This document shows positions 16,443-25,464 of a DNA stretch of 64,000 nucleotides, one piece after another. This stretch comes from Glutamicibacter ardleyensis (lineage in GTDB: Bacteria > Actinomycetota > Actinomycetes > Actinomycetales > Micrococcaceae). Both the position numbers and the translations under genes were made by a program. The notes beneath the pieces were generated by a model that saw only the letters and a list, made by a program, of their open reading frames with translations, was not told the origin of the DNA and did not search any database. Every line of letters begins with the position of its first letter. Position 1 is the stretch's first letter. Location of the stretch: contig NZ_BMKX01000003.1 of the NCBI RefSeq assembly GCF_014644555.1, positions 186,001 through 250,000 of the forward strand. Direction: 5' to 3'.

Positions 16443-17405
16443 GTGAGTAGCCAAAATAATTCAGTCCTGCCCGAAAAGGTCTCCGACATTTTTGATCCCG
16501 TGCGTTGGCGCGTTGTCGAAGGGTTCGATTTCACCGACATCACCTACCACCGTCAGGTTGAACGTGATGAAGCCGGAACGATTGTCCGTGACCTGCCGAC
16601 GGTACGTATCGCCTTTGACCGTCCAGAGGTACGCAATGCTTTCCGTCCGCACACCGTAGATGAGCTTTACCGCGCAATGGATCATGCACGCATGACCAGT
16701 AACGTGGCTACGGTCTTGCTCACCGGTAACGGACCTTCCCCGAAGGACGGTGGACACGCCTTCTGCTCCGGCGGAGATCAGCGTATCCGTGGACGTGACG
16801 GCTACCGTTACGCCGAAGGTGAGACCGGCGAATCCATTGATCCAGCCCGTGCCGGACGTCTGCACATCTTAGAAGTCCAACGCCTGATGCGCACCATGCC
16901 AAAGGTCGTAGTGTGTGTGGTCAATGGGTGGGCAGCCGGTGGCGGACACTCCTTGCACGTGGTCTCTGACCTGAGCATCGCGTCCACTGAGCATGGAAAA
17001 TTCAAGCAGACCGATGCAACGGTTGGTTCATTTGATGCCGGCTACGGCTCGGCCTTACTAGCCCGCCAGGTGGGTCAGAAGACCGCCCGCGAGATTTTCT
17101 TCCTGGCCCGCGAATACTCGGCAGATGACATGGTGCGCATGGGCGCGGTGAACGAGTCAGTTCCACACGAGCGACTGGAAGAAGTGGCGCTGGAATACGC
17201 AGCCGATATTGCCAAGCAGTCCCCGCAGGCCATCCGAATGCTGAAGTTTGCGTTTAACCTCGCCGATGACGGACTGGCCGGTCAGCAGGTCTTTGCTGGA
17301 GAAGCTACCCGCATGGCCTATATGACCGACGAAGCGGTGGAAGGCCGCGACGCGTTCTTAGCTAAGCGCGACCCAGACTGGTCCAACCACCCGTACTACT
17401 TCTAA
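16443..17405 (+). CDS. menB: 1,4-dihydroxy-2-naphthoyl-CoA synthase
   Basis: MenB closes the second ring of the menaquinone naphthoquinone from o-succinylbenzoyl-CoA. The 320 residues include the crotonase oxyanion-hole stretches FCSGGDQRIRGRDGY and NGWAAGGGHSLHVVSDLSIAS. The ASTEHGKFKQTDATVGSFDAGYG region is strongly MenB-specific, as is the Gln/Arg-rich disordered loop. The start is GTG 16443 with a weak ribosome site. It heads menB-menE-menA on one strand, with 20 bases to menE. Confidence 0.93.
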   Translation: MSSQNNSVLPEKVSDIFDPVRWRVVEGFDFTDITYHRQVERDEAGTIVRDLPTVRIAFDRPEVRNAFRPHTVDELYRAMDHARMTSNVATVLLTGNGPSPKDGGHAFCSGGDQRIRGRDGYRYAEGETGESIDPARAGRLHILEVQRLMRTMPKVVVCVVNGWAAGGGHSLHVVSDLSIASTEHGKFKQTDATVGSFDAGYGSALLARQVGQKTAREIFFLAREYSADDMVRMGAVNESVPHERLEEVALEYAADIAKQSPQAIRMLKFAFNLADDGLAGQQVFAGEATRMAYMTDEAVEGRDAFLAKRDPDWSNHPYYF

Positions 17406-17425
17406 GCCAAGGAGAAGTTCTTCGT

Positions 17426-18553
17426 ATGCTGGCACCCCACCATGTCCTGTTGCAATCTTTGGCCGCTAACGCCAATGACTCCGGGCCCGCAATAGAAGTG
17501 TTCGCGGATCCCGCGTCAGCTGATGGCGTGCAGATCAAACATCTGCGTGACGAAGACCTACCGGGCTTTGCACAGACCATGGTGGTGGTCCGCACCTCCG
17601 GGTCAACCGGCCGGGCTAAGCGCACGGTGCTGAGCCTGACAGCCATGGCAGCTAGCGCTCAAGCCACCGCCGAATATCTAGGGTTCGAGGGGCAATGGCT
17701 GCTGGCTTTACCGGTGCACTACGTGGCCGGGCTCAGCGTGCTCACCCGTTCGCTGTTCGCCGGCACCAACCCGGTGAGTATGGACCTATCCGGTAGCTTC
17801 TCCGCGGAGAAATTCGTGGACACGGCCGAACAAATGGTGGAGAGCCGCCGGCTGACCTCGCTGGTTCCCACCCAATTGGCGCGGTTGCTCGACAACCCAG
17901 AGCCACGCACGGTGGCGGCGTTGAAACGATTTGATGCGATTCTGCTTGGCGGGGCGCGTGCCAGCAAAGACCTGCTCCAGAATTCACGTCATCTAGGTTT
18001 GAAAATTTTCCAAACCTACGGCTCTTCAGAGACCTCCGGCGGTTTGGTGTACAACGGCACCGCGCTTCCAGGGGTCAAACTTGCCGAACGTGAAGGCAGG
18101 ATTATGGTCTCCGGCCCAATGCTTGCCGATGGTTATGCAAATAATCCCGAAGCTACTGCCGAGCACTTTATCCTTCATGAGGGGTCGCGTTGGTATCTGA
18201 CCGATGATCTAGGCACCGTGCGTGGAAATCGTTTAGAAATTGCAGGGCGTATCGACGATGTGATTAATACCGGCGGCGTCAAACTTTCCGCAGGGAAGAT
18301 TGAGGGGCTGCTAGATGAGTTCTTCACGCAGAGCCTGATCCTGCCGGTCCCCGACGCGCAATGGGGTCAAAGTGTAGGTTTGGCCTATTCAGGCCCCACA
18401 AATACGGCAGAAGCATTCGACGCTGTGCGCCAAACTATTGGTTCAGCTGCGGTACCCAAATATGTACAGCACTACCCGGCGGGGCTTCCCCAATTGCCTA
18501 ACGGGAAATTTGATCGGCGTAAAATTCTGGCTGCACTGCTCGCCACACACTGA
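17426..18553 (+). CDS. menE: o-Succinylbenzoate-CoA ligase
   Basis: MenE activates o-succinylbenzoate as the CoA ester for MenB. The protein is 375 residues, shorter than the Bacillus enzyme as is usual in actinobacteria. The AMP-binding P-loop is RTSGSTGRAKRTVLS (about residue 55). TYGSSETSGGLVYNG (about 195) forms the adenylate site and DDVINTGGVKLSAGKIE the hinge. A K-containing C-terminal motif, PNGKFDRRKI, completes the fold. AGGAG precedes ATG 17426, which follows menB closely. Confidence 0.93.
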   Translation: MLAPHHVLLQSLAANANDSGPAIEVFADPASADGVQIKHLRDEDLPGFAQTMVVVRTSGSTGRAKRTVLSLTAMAASAQATAEYLGFEGQWLLALPVHYVAGLSVLTRSLFAGTNPVSMDLSGSFSAEKFVDTAEQMVESRRLTSLVPTQLARLLDNPEPRTVAALKRFDAILLGGARASKDLLQNSRHLGLKIFQTYGSSETSGGLVYNGTALPGVKLAEREGRIMVSGPMLADGYANNPEATAEHFILHEGSRWYLTDDLGTVRGNRLEIAGRIDDVINTGGVKLSAGKIEGLLDEFFTQSLILPVPDAQWGQSVGLAYSGPTNTAEAFDAVRQTIGSAAVPKYVQHYPAGLPQLPNGKFDRRKILAALLATH

Positions 18554-18629
18554 TCCGATTCGCCTTGCCCGTGGTTTCGCGGGAAACTAGAGGGTACGAG
18601 TTTTTTATCCACGCCGAAAGGAACGAGAA

Positions 18630-19514
18630 GTGGCAACGCTTTCCCAATGGGTCGCTGGCGCGCGCCTGCGCACCCTACCCATCGTTATTGCCCCGGTAGT
18701 CATCGGCACCGCGGCTGCAGTGGGTCAGACTGGCCAAGTCTCCTGTTTCCGTTTTGTGCTCGCCCTCTTAGTAGGGCTGCTGCTCCAAGTCGGCGTGAAC
18801 TACTCTAATGACTACTCAGATGGAATCCGCGGGACCGATGATGAACGCGTCGGTCCGGTGCGTTTGACCGGTTCCAAGCTAGCCACTCCCACACAGGTAC
18901 GAAATGCCGCTTTTGGGTGCTTCGGGCTCGCCGCGATCTTCGGCCTGCTGCTAGTAATACTTTCCTCAACTTGGCCACTGCTCTTAGTCGGTGTGGCCGC
19001 GATTTTCGCCGCATGGGGTTACACCGGAGGGAAGAACCCTTACGGTTACCGTGGCTGGGGCGACGTGTACGTGTTCATTTTCTTTGGTCTGGTTGCCACG
19101 TTGGGAACCACTTATACCCAAAGTGGTCAGCTCACGTTCGCGGCACTGCTCGGTGCCATCGGCACCGGCTTTATTGGCTGTGCCTTGCTCATGGCAAATA
19201 ACGTTCGAGATATTCCCACCGATAGTGAGGTTGGAAAAATCACGCTGGCGGTGCGTCTAGGCGAGCAGCTGGCTCGCCTGAGCTATGTGCTGATGCTCAG
19301 TGTCGCCATCGTCCTGCCACTGCTATTGACCGGATCTAATCCGTGGATGTGGCTGATCCTGCTGACCTTCGTTCCGGCCGCGGCACCGAGCTGGGTGATG
19401 CTTCGCGAGCAGTCGCTACCGAAGCTGGTTGTGGTGCTCAAACAGACCGGCATCGTCAACGTGGTTTATGCCGTGCTCTTTACCTTAGCCATCGTGCTGA
19501 ACACCTGGCTATAA
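18630..19514 (+). CDS. menA: 1,4-dihydroxy-2-naphthoate polyprenyltransferase
   Basis: MenA attaches the polyprenyl chain to dihydroxynaphthoate in the membrane. The 294 residues make eight or nine membrane segments. The two Asp-rich, Mg-binding motifs are NDYSDGIRGTDDERVGP (about residue 60) and NNVRDIPTDSEVGKITLAVRLG (about 190). GTG 18630 is preceded by AAAGGAACGAGAA. It completes a men cluster with menB and menE; menD, menF, menC and menG are not in this window. Confidence 0.94.
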   Translation: MATLSQWVAGARLRTLPIVIAPVVIGTAAAVGQTGQVSCFRFVLALLVGLLLQVGVNYSNDYSDGIRGTDDERVGPVRLTGSKLATPTQVRNAAFGCFGLAAIFGLLLVILSSTWPLLLVGVAAIFAAWGYTGGKNPYGYRGWGDVYVFIFFGLVATLGTTYTQSGQLTFAALLGAIGTGFIGCALLMANNVRDIPTDSEVGKITLAVRLGEQLARLSYVLMLSVAIVLPLLLTGSNPWMWLILLTFVPAAAPSWVMLREQSLPKLVVVLKQTGIVNVVYAVLFTLAIVLNTWL

Positions 19515-19517
19515 CGA

Positions 19518-19557
19518 AGAAGCCTTCCAATTTTGAATTTGGAAGGCTTCTTTTTTA
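19518..19557. terminator. Terminator after menA
   Basis: AGAAGCCTTCCAA (19518-19530) pairs exactly with 19539-19551 across an eight-base loop, followed by a run of T (TTTTTTATTT). It lies between menA and a convergent small gene. Confidence 0.92.
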
Positions 19558-19836
19558 TTTGTCGTCTGAACGGAGTTTTTCATCGTAAGCGTCCTCGATG
19601 GCTTCTTCGGCCAGCTGAGAATCGGTCTTCGACGCTGAGGTTTTGGCGAACGCCTTGCGTGCGTCATCATTGGCTGCCAGACGTAATTTGTTAAAGAACA
19701 AATAGGTCACGGCAAAAGCGATTACCAGGGCAATGAGGCCTGCGGTGAAGATCGGCCAGAGCATCAGTTTCCACAGTGCCAAGAAGACAACGAGAAACAA
19801 GCCCAACCGAATCACCGAATATTTCAGAAACTGCAT
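19555..19836 (-). CDS. DUF4229-like small membrane protein
   Basis: A 93-residue protein with two membrane segments (LGLFLVVFLALWKLMLWPIF and GLIALVIAFAVTYLFF) and a charged cytoplasmic tail rich in Ala, Asp, Glu and Lys. It fits the small actinobacterial DUF4229 family, whose members often lie next to men genes. The function is not known. It is convergent with menA, and its stop lies in the T-run of the menA terminator. Confidence 0.75.
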   Translation of the reverse strand: MQFLKYSVIRLGLFLVVFLALWKLMLWPIFTAGLIALVIAFAVTYLFFNKLRLAANDDARKAFAKTSASKTDSQLAEEAIEDAYDEKLRSDDK

Positions 19837-19889
19837 ACGTTAAAGTCTACCGATGAACCTGTGAGCCAGATTGTCACTAGACTAGAGTC

Positions 19890-20282
19890 ATGGTCCGCTT
19901 TATTATCTTTGCTGCACTCATTTCGGTGGCACTCATGATCTATACATTGATCGAGTGTGCTCGCACCGAACGACATCGGGTACGCTCCTTGCCTAAGACG
20001 GCATGGATCATCATTATCATCGTGCTTCCCCTGATCGGGGCGGGTTTGTGGTTTGTTCTAGGACGCCCACAGGCCGCTTCATCTGGCCCCGCTAACAAAC
20101 AAAGCGCCCCAGATGACGACGAGGATTTCTTGCGTCAACTTGAAATCTGGCGTCGCCAGCAACAGCGTGAGTCTGAGCTGAAGGCACGTGAGGAAGAACT
20201 CAAACGAAAAGAAGACGATAAGAAGAAGCCGAAGAAGGATAATTCTTCGGACGACTCAGATACTCAGCCCAAAGATCTTTAG
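19890..20282 (+). CDS. PLDc_N-domain membrane protein
   Basis: A 130-residue protein. Residues 1-62 form two membrane segments with the PLDc_N pattern TLIECARTERHRVRSLPKTA and a Gly-rich end (LPLIGAGLWFVLGRP). The remaining half is a highly charged, Lys/Glu-rich, probably coiled or disordered cytoplasmic tail. No phospholipase catalytic motif (HxKxxxxD) is present, so it is not an enzyme. It is divergent from the DUF4229 gene. Confidence 0.75.
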   Translation: MVRFIIFAALISVALMIYTLIECARTERHRVRSLPKTAWIIIIIVLPLIGAGLWFVLGRPQAASSGPANKQSAPDDDEDFLRQLEIWRRQQQRESELKAREEELKRKEDDKKKPKKDNSSDDSDTQPKDL

Positions 20283-20299
20283 AACCTTTGGCTTCGTCA

Positions 20300-20341
20300 C
20301 CTTGTAGGGCCCGGCATACGCCGGGCCCTACAAGGCTTTTA
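20300..20341. terminator. Terminator after the PLDc_N gene
   Basis: A perfect 16-base stem (20300-20315 with 20320-20335; CCTTGTAGGGCCCGGC on the left arm) with an ATAC loop, followed by CTTTT. Confidence 0.9.
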
Positions 20342-20460
20342 AAGGCCGTTTCACGCAGGCACCCACGTATCTAAGCCATCGAAGGTATCTCGTCCGTAGG
20401 TCGGGCCTCTTACGAGCCGGACGATAAGTGCACGCGGGTCCCCCTACTAGGCGGGAAAGA
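20342..20460. other. Gene-free stretch with possible structured element
   Basis: No convincing ORF. TCGTCCG (20390-20396) pairs with CGGACGA (20418-20424), and it lies between two strong terminators. This could be the body of a small RNA or simply spacer. Confidence 0.25.
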
Positions 20461-20462
20461 AA

Positions 20463-20507
20463 AGATCCCCGAGGGATAAGCCAGTCAGGCTTTTCCCTCG
20501 GGGATCT
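20463..20507. terminator. Terminator of the cytochrome c maturation operon
   Basis: AGATCCCCGAGGGA (20463-20476) pairs exactly with 20494-20507. Read on the minus strand it is followed by a T-rich stretch (TTTTCTTTCC), which places it at the end of the resC transcript. Confidence 0.9.
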
Positions 20508-20530
20508 CTAGAACTCTAATCGAGCAGACT

Positions 20531-21601
20531 TTAGACTCCGGCGTAGGAGTGCAGTCCGTTGAAGAAGATGTTCACGATGGTGAAGTTGAAGATCACGCAG
20601 CCGTAGCCGATGATGGACAACCAGGCCGAGCGAGGACCGGTCCAGCCGCCGGTGGCACGTGCGTGCAAGTAGCCCGCGTAGACCACCCAAATCACGAATG
20701 ACCAGACTTCCTTTGGGTCCCAGCCCCAGTAGCGCCCCCAAGCAGCTTCGGCCCAGATGGCTCCTGCAATCACGGTGAAGGTCCACATCACGAATGCGAT
20801 GGTGTTGATGCGGTAGGCGAAGTTCTCCAGAGCGCCGGCACCAGGAACCAAACGCATGAATGGGAGCTTGTCCGGTAGCCCGCTTGCAATCTTGTTCATG
20901 CGCGAGTGCTGGATCAGCTGCAGTACGTTCATGGCAAAGCTGATGGAGAACAGTGCCGAGGCAAATACTGCGATAGATACATGGATGACGATCCAGGGAC
21001 TCTGCAGAGCTGGCATCAGGTGCCCCAAGGGGGTTGGGAAACCAATGGTTGCACCGCATAGCATCAAGGTCACTAGACCGATGATGAAGCTGCCCATAAA
21101 TCGCAGATCCTTGAAAAACAGCACCACCAGGTAGACCACGGCGACCACCAATGCGCCGGTGGAAAGGAACTCATACATATTGCCCCACGGCACACGGTGT
21201 GCTGCCACACCGCGGCCGATGACCGCGAAACCATGCATTGCCACAGCAAGCCATGAGAGTACCAAAGCAATTCGAGCCATATTTCGGTTCGAAGAGTGTT
21301 CAGTGTAGTTCATCTTATCGTTGACAACGTTTTCGCTGACGTTGTCCGCTCGTGGCACAGGAGCTCCACGCTTGGTGCTTCGTGGCGCCGACACGGAGGT
21401 GGCTGTCGCACCCACCAGCATTTCGGAGTCGCGCTTGAGCGCTGCCGCATCAATTTCACTGATGATCTTGTTACTCTTGGCCAGATCAAGTGCGAAGAGG
21501 ATGAAGGCAACCATATAGACGAAGGCCGAAAGCAACATGAACAGCTGGCTGTAGTTACCCAGTGTTTCATTGATTGGCGCGAGATTTGAGCCGTTAGGCA
21601 T
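20531..21601 (-). CDS. resC: Cytochrome c biogenesis protein ResC/CcsB (CcsA family)
   Basis: A 356-residue, roughly eight-segment membrane protein of the system II haem-delivery complex. The Trp-rich haem-handling motif WGRYWGWDPKEVWSFVIW near residue 290 is intact, with flanking His residues including YLHARATGGW. It works with ResB to attach haem to apocytochrome c outside the membrane. ATG 21601 overlaps the last eight bases of resB, with AAGGAG upstream, so translation is coupled. Last gene of the operon. Confidence 0.94.
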   Translation of the reverse strand: MPNGSNLAPINETLGNYSQLFMLLSAFVYMVAFILFALDLAKSNKIISEIDAAALKRDSEMLVGATATSVSAPRSTKRGAPVPRADNVSENVVNDKMNYTEHSSNRNMARIALVLSWLAVAMHGFAVIGRGVAAHRVPWGNMYEFLSTGALVVAVVYLVVLFFKDLRFMGSFIIGLVTLMLCGATIGFPTPLGHLMPALQSPWIVIHVSIAVFASALFSISFAMNVLQLIQHSRMNKIASGLPDKLPFMRLVPGAGALENFAYRINTIAFVMWTFTVIAGAIWAEAAWGRYWGWDPKEVWSFVIWVVYAGYLHARATGGWTGPRSAWLSIIGYGCVIFNFTIVNIFFNGLHSYAGV

Positions 21602-23222
21602 TTACTTCTCCTTGGTCCTGCTTCTGACTGGCCAATGGCCACTTGCTATCAAAGATATTGTGCAACTCTGTGGACTCGCGTTCAAGACGCGGATCCTCAC
21701 CGCGGGCCAACAGAGCGTATTCGACACTTCGCTGGCCATCGTTATTCTTCAGCTTCACCCAGACGCGACGACGCGGGGTGAACAGCGATACTATCAGTCC
21801 TGCCAGAGCCAAAAATGAGAAGATCGCCATCGGAATTTTACTTGGATCATAATTCACGTCAACGCCGATAAATCGCTTCAGATCATTGAAGGTGATGCTG
21901 CCTTTGCCGTCGGGGAGATCATACGTCTGTCCGGCTTCCAGCACGATGCCACCGGCGTCAAGGTTCCGGGAGTTCACTTCGGTGAGGTTGTCGGTATCCA
22001 GTACGTAGACGTTCTGCGGCACCCCGTCGTCCAGACCCAAATTTCCGGCAAAGGAGTTCAGGTGCAGCTGCGGATTGATGGCATTCGGGTCACCTGAAAT
22101 ACCGAATCCTGTTTCATCCACCAGTGCGGTGGGCAACAAGAATCCCTGGAATCCCAACTGTTCTGGTTTCGCGTCCGGAGCCTTGATCACCATCATCGAG
22201 GTATACACCGAGTCTTGCGGGACGGAAACCACCGGTCCGGAGAAGGCCACGTCCCCATTGCCGTCCTTGACGGTCACTACCGGTGCGTAGCCGTTGCCTA
22301 CCAGGTAGACATCGGCACCGTTAATGCGCAGCGGATGGTTCACCTTGATGTCTTCTTCGACAGGTTCCGCATCGGCCGAACGCCGGGTTTGAACATGTGC
22401 GGTGAAGTCCAGCGGCTGGCCAAAGTGGGTCTTGGATTCACGGTCGAAAACAATGTCGAATTTGTCCAGCTTCACCGAGTACGGGGTGAGATTTTCGGGA
22501 TTGAAATTCGTCCCGGGGGTGAACGCGTCATAGGAAACCAGGGAGTTTACAAAGGTCTCCCCCTCCACGATGACTCGCTGTCCGCTGTAACCGAAGGCGC
22601 CACCAATAGCTACCGAAATGAGCACGCCGATCAGCGAAATATGGAAGGTCAGGTTTCCGATCTCACGAGTATAGCCACGCTCTGCGGCTACCGAACGACC
22701 GGTGGCATCGGAGCGACGTTCGACTCGGTACCCACGTTTGCGCAGCACCTTGTAGGCATCGTCGATGACTTCATCATCGCTGGGAGTATCTGCTTCACCT
22801 TCAACCAGCTGCAGGGAGGTGTACTGGGGCAGGCGGTTAAGCCTGGACGGCGTACGCGGCGGTGGGGTCCGCAAAGCTTGCGCATGCTTTTTTACCCGCG
22901 GAACAATGCAACCGACCAACGAGATAAACAGCAAGATGTAAATCGCCGAGAACCACGCGGAAGAATACACATCAAAAAGCTGGAACCGGTCAAGCCACGG
23001 GCCGGTGACCGGGTTATTATTCAGATATTCCCTGACGGTCTCCGGGTTCATTGAACGCTGCGGGAAGATTGATCCCGGAACTGCTGCGACCGCGAACAGC
23101 AGCAGCAAGAAGAGCGCCGTGGGCATGGAGGTCAGTTGCGTCCAGATCCACCGCAGGGACCCAACCAAGCCCAAGGCCGGTGCATCGCCGCGGTCTTTAG
23201 CGGTGCGTTTATTTTTCGCCAT
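21594..23222 (-). CDS. resB: Cytochrome c biogenesis protein ResB
   Basis: A 542-residue partner of ResC in system II cytochrome c maturation. It has three N-terminal membrane segments (first at about residues 33-52, AVAAVPGSIFPQ following), a fourth near residue 455 (IPMAIFSFLALAGLIVSLF), and a large extracytoplasmic domain between. GNLTFHISLIGVLISVAIGGAFG carries a conserved haem-channel His. ATG 23222 shares one base with the ccdA stop (TAATG). Confidence 0.94.
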   Translation of the reverse strand: MAKNKRTAKDRGDAPALGLVGSLRWIWTQLTSMPTALFLLLLFAVAAVPGSIFPQRSMNPETVREYLNNNPVTGPWLDRFQLFDVYSSAWFSAIYILLFISLVGCIVPRVKKHAQALRTPPPRTPSRLNRLPQYTSLQLVEGEADTPSDDEVIDDAYKVLRKRGYRVERRSDATGRSVAAERGYTREIGNLTFHISLIGVLISVAIGGAFGYSGQRVIVEGETFVNSLVSYDAFTPGTNFNPENLTPYSVKLDKFDIVFDRESKTHFGQPLDFTAHVQTRRSADAEPVEEDIKVNHPLRINGADVYLVGNGYAPVVTVKDGNGDVAFSGPVVSVPQDSVYTSMMVIKAPDAKPEQLGFQGFLLPTALVDETGFGISGDPNAINPQLHLNSFAGNLGLDDGVPQNVYVLDTDNLTEVNSRNLDAGGIVLEAGQTYDLPDGKGSITFNDLKRFIGVDVNYDPSKIPMAIFSFLALAGLIVSLFTPRRRVWVKLKNNDGQRSVEYALLARGEDPRLERESTELHNIFDSKWPLASQKQDQGEVNA

Positions 23223-23992
23223 TAAATCGGCAACCTCACTTCATTGGCAAACCAGTTTTGTAGTTCTGCGACCCAGCTTCCCCAGAGCCCGGTCATCATG
23301 ACTACACCAAGCAGAATCAGCATTCCGCCGCCCAAACGCATGACCAGCAGTTGGTGGCGGCGGAAGAACGCCAGCGCCCGCATGCCACGCTGCAGTCCCA
23401 GGGCAATCCCAATAAAGGGAAGGCCCAATCCCAAGCAATAAAACGCGGTTAACAATGTTCCACGAGCTATATTCGGGTCGGTTCCTGTCGACATGATCAG
23501 TACGGCACTGAGCGTAGGACCAATGCATGGAGCCCAGCCCAGTCCGAAGGTGAACCCCAGAATCGGTGCTCCCCACAGGCCTGCCGGCGGCTTGCGGTGA
23601 ATTTTCCGGTCACGCTGCAACCACGAAATACCGCCCATGAAGACGACACCCATGATGACCACCACTAGGCCAAGTACCTGGGTCACCCAGGCGCCTTCGA
23701 ATCTCAGCCAGGCAGTGGTCTGGCTGAAGAGTACTCCGATGGCAATGAAAACCACCGAGAATCCCAGAACAAAGAGCAGTACCCCAAGCAATACCCGCCC
23801 TCGGCGGTGCTCTCGTAAGTCAGCACCGGACAGCCCAGTGACATAGCCCAGATATCCGGGAACCAAAGGAAGTACACAAGGCGAAAGGAAAGAAACGAGA
23901 CCCGCTAATATAGCCACCGGCGCGGCCAACAGCATGGATCCGTCCAGCACAATATCGGCAAAGGGATTCGACGTAGTCAACAAGTTGCTCAC
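23222..23992 (-). CDS. ccdA: CcdA-type cytochrome c biogenesis/thiol-disulfide transporter
   Basis: A 256-residue, six-segment membrane protein that passes electrons from cytoplasmic thioredoxin to an extracytoplasmic thioredoxin-like protein, keeping apocytochrome cysteines reduced. The redox Cys residues are in FLSPCVLPLVPGYL and GWAPCIGPTLSAVL, both with the conserved Pro. The start is GTG 23992, overlapping the stop of tlpA by four bases (GTGA). The substrate is presumably the TlpA lipoprotein encoded just upstream. Confidence 0.95.
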   Translation of the reverse strand: MSNLLTTSNPFADIVLDGSMLLAAPVAILAGLVSFLSPCVLPLVPGYLGYVTGLSGADLREHRRGRVLLGVLLFVLGFSVVFIAIGVLFSQTTAWLRFEGAWVTQVLGLVVVIMGVVFMGGISWLQRDRKIHRKPPAGLWGAPILGFTFGLGWAPCIGPTLSAVLIMSTGTDPNIARGTLLTAFYCLGLGLPFIGIALGLQRGMRALAFFRRHQLLVMRLGGGMLILLGVVMMTGLWGSWVAELQNWFANEVRLPI

Positions 23993-24612
23993 AACTCTTC
24001 AGTGAGTGCTGTATCGATCAGCGTCTTCAGAATCTTTGGGTCAACCGCGCCGATTACACGTGCACGGACTCGTCCCTGACGGTCAAGTACCAAAGTGGAA
24101 GGCACCGCCTGCAGCGGAACATATTTTGTCATAGCCAGCTGAATCTGGCCACCTGTGTCTTGAATCGACTCGTAGGGAATCTCAAAGCTGCGTTCAAAGG
24201 CTTGTGATGCTTCGGCTTCGTCACGGACGTTGACCCCGACAAATGGAACCTTGTCACCAAATTCTTCGGACAGCTCTTTCAGGTGCGGTGCTTCGATCCG
24301 GCACGGAGCGCAGGCCGCGTACCAAAAGTTGATAACCACTGGTTTACCGCGCATTTTGCTGAGATCCACGGTCGTGCCTTGGTAGGTTTTGGAGTTGATC
24401 TCGATGGGCTCGGTACGTTTTTCAACCGCGTATTCTTCCACGGCGCCGTCTCCGGCAATGTAGTTCTTGTTGTCTCCGGAGCGCGCCTGTTTGGAAAGCG
24501 GATCCTCGGTGGCCGTGCAGGCGGCCAATGGCACAGCGACCGCAGCAACCAGCATCGAGCGCAACATGGTGCGACGATTTAAGAAGCGAGGGTTCTGTGA
24601 GGACTCATTCAT
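23989..24612 (-). CDS. resA: TlpA/ResA-like thioredoxin lipoprotein
   Basis: A 207-residue extracytoplasmic thiol reductase. The signal region has a twin-Arg (NRRTML) before the hydrophobic core and a lipobox LAAC, suggesting a lipoprotein possibly exported by Tat. The redox site is WYAACAPCRIEAP, and the cis-Pro lies in QAVPSTLVLD. It would reduce apocytochrome c before haem attachment, fed by CcdA. ATG 24612 is preferred over TTG 24615; GGAG lies ten bases upstream within the end of the preceding gene. Confidence 0.92.
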   Translation of the reverse strand: MNESSQNPRFLNRRTMLRSMLVAAVAVPLAACTATEDPLSKQARSGDNKNYIAGDGAVEEYAVEKRTEPIEINSKTYQGTTVDLSKMRGKPVVINFWYAACAPCRIEAPHLKELSEEFGDKVPFVGVNVRDEAEASQAFERSFEIPYESIQDTGGQIQLAMTKYVPLQAVPSTLVLDRQGRVRARVIGAVDPKILKTLIDTALTEEL

Positions 24613-24617
24613 CAATT

Positions 24618-25280
24618 TTAAGCTCCAGGGATGTTCGCCGCGCCAGCCAGCAGGTCTGGGCTCGGTTCGGTGTAGTTCACGGAGCGAAGTTCGTCTCCGT
24701 CAAATTCAAAACTGGTTATTGAGGTCAACGTGCATTGCCGCGCTCGCGGATCATGGAAAAGGCGTCGGCCTTCTGCGTCGCGGCGGGTCACCCAGATAGG
24801 CAATTGGTGGCTCACGATGATGATTTCTGCACCGTCTCCGTGCTCGGCGAGGGCGGCGTGGCGTTGTTCGTCCATGGCCAGGCGCATTCGAGCAACCTGC
24901 TGCACATAGGGTTCACCCCAAGAAGGCTTCAGCGGGTTGCGCAGCAACGGCCAATAGCGCGGGTTCTTCAGCTGCGACTTGATCTGTGCTAGGCCTTCAA
25001 AACTATTTCCGGCTTCGATGACTCGTTCATCGGTGATGATTGGTAAGTCCAGTGCCTGCGCGGTTGGCTGCGCGGTCTGCTGGGCCCGAATCAGCGGGGA
25101 GGCGACCAAACGGACAACGTTGGCGCCTTCGGTCTGCCGCTTGGCGAAGTATTCTCCGGCACGGTCTGCCATCTGGAATCCCAGCTCGGAGAGTCCGAAT
25201 CCTGGGATGCGACCATACAACATGCGGTCCGGGTTGAGAACTTCCCCGTGGCGCAACAAATGAACGGTTGAAACTGGCAT
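24618..25280 (-). CDS. Histidine phosphatase (phosphoglycerate mutase-like)
   Basis: A 220-residue enzyme of the branch-2-like histidine phosphatase superfamily. The catalytic motif LLRHGEV is at residues 8-14, the Arg pocket residue lies near RLVASPLIRAQQT, and the second His is in IIVSHQLPIWV. The true substrate is unknown; cofactor-dependent mutase activity is unlikely. It heads the cytochrome c maturation operon, with five bases to resA. The same gene order occurs in mycobacteria and other actinobacteria. Confidence 0.88.
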   Translation of the reverse strand: MPVSTVHLLRHGEVLNPDRMLYGRIPGFGLSELGFQMADRAGEYFAKRQTEGANVVRLVASPLIRAQQTAQPTAQALDLPIITDERVIEAGNSFEGLAQIKSQLKNPRYWPLLRNPLKPSWGEPYVQQVARMRLAMDEQRHAALAEHGDGAEIIIVSHQLPIWVTRRDAEGRRLFHDPRARQCTLTSITSFEFDGDELRSVNYTEPSPDLLAGAANIPGA

Positions 25281-25464
25281 GGTTACAGTCTCTCAAACAA
25301 TCAACCCAAAAGATGAAAATTGTGGCCACGATCAAGTATTCACAGCATCCGCATGGGATTCCCATATCAAAAAACCATCCTTTCGGAGGGCCTGATCACA
25401 ATCGCCACCAACTAGGCTAGAAGATAGAGAAACCCGATAGCTCAGCGACATGCAAAGGACGGTT

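Noticed and set aside
22215-23054. 279-codon plus-strand frame inside resB
   Set aside because: It is antisense to a clear ResB gene and has no domain; it arises from codon bias of the real gene.
25450-25464. Earlier ATG for the Pro/Gln-rich membrane protein
   Set aside because: ATG 25465 follows AAAGGA at normal spacing, whereas the earlier ATG includes that ribosome site in the coding frame.
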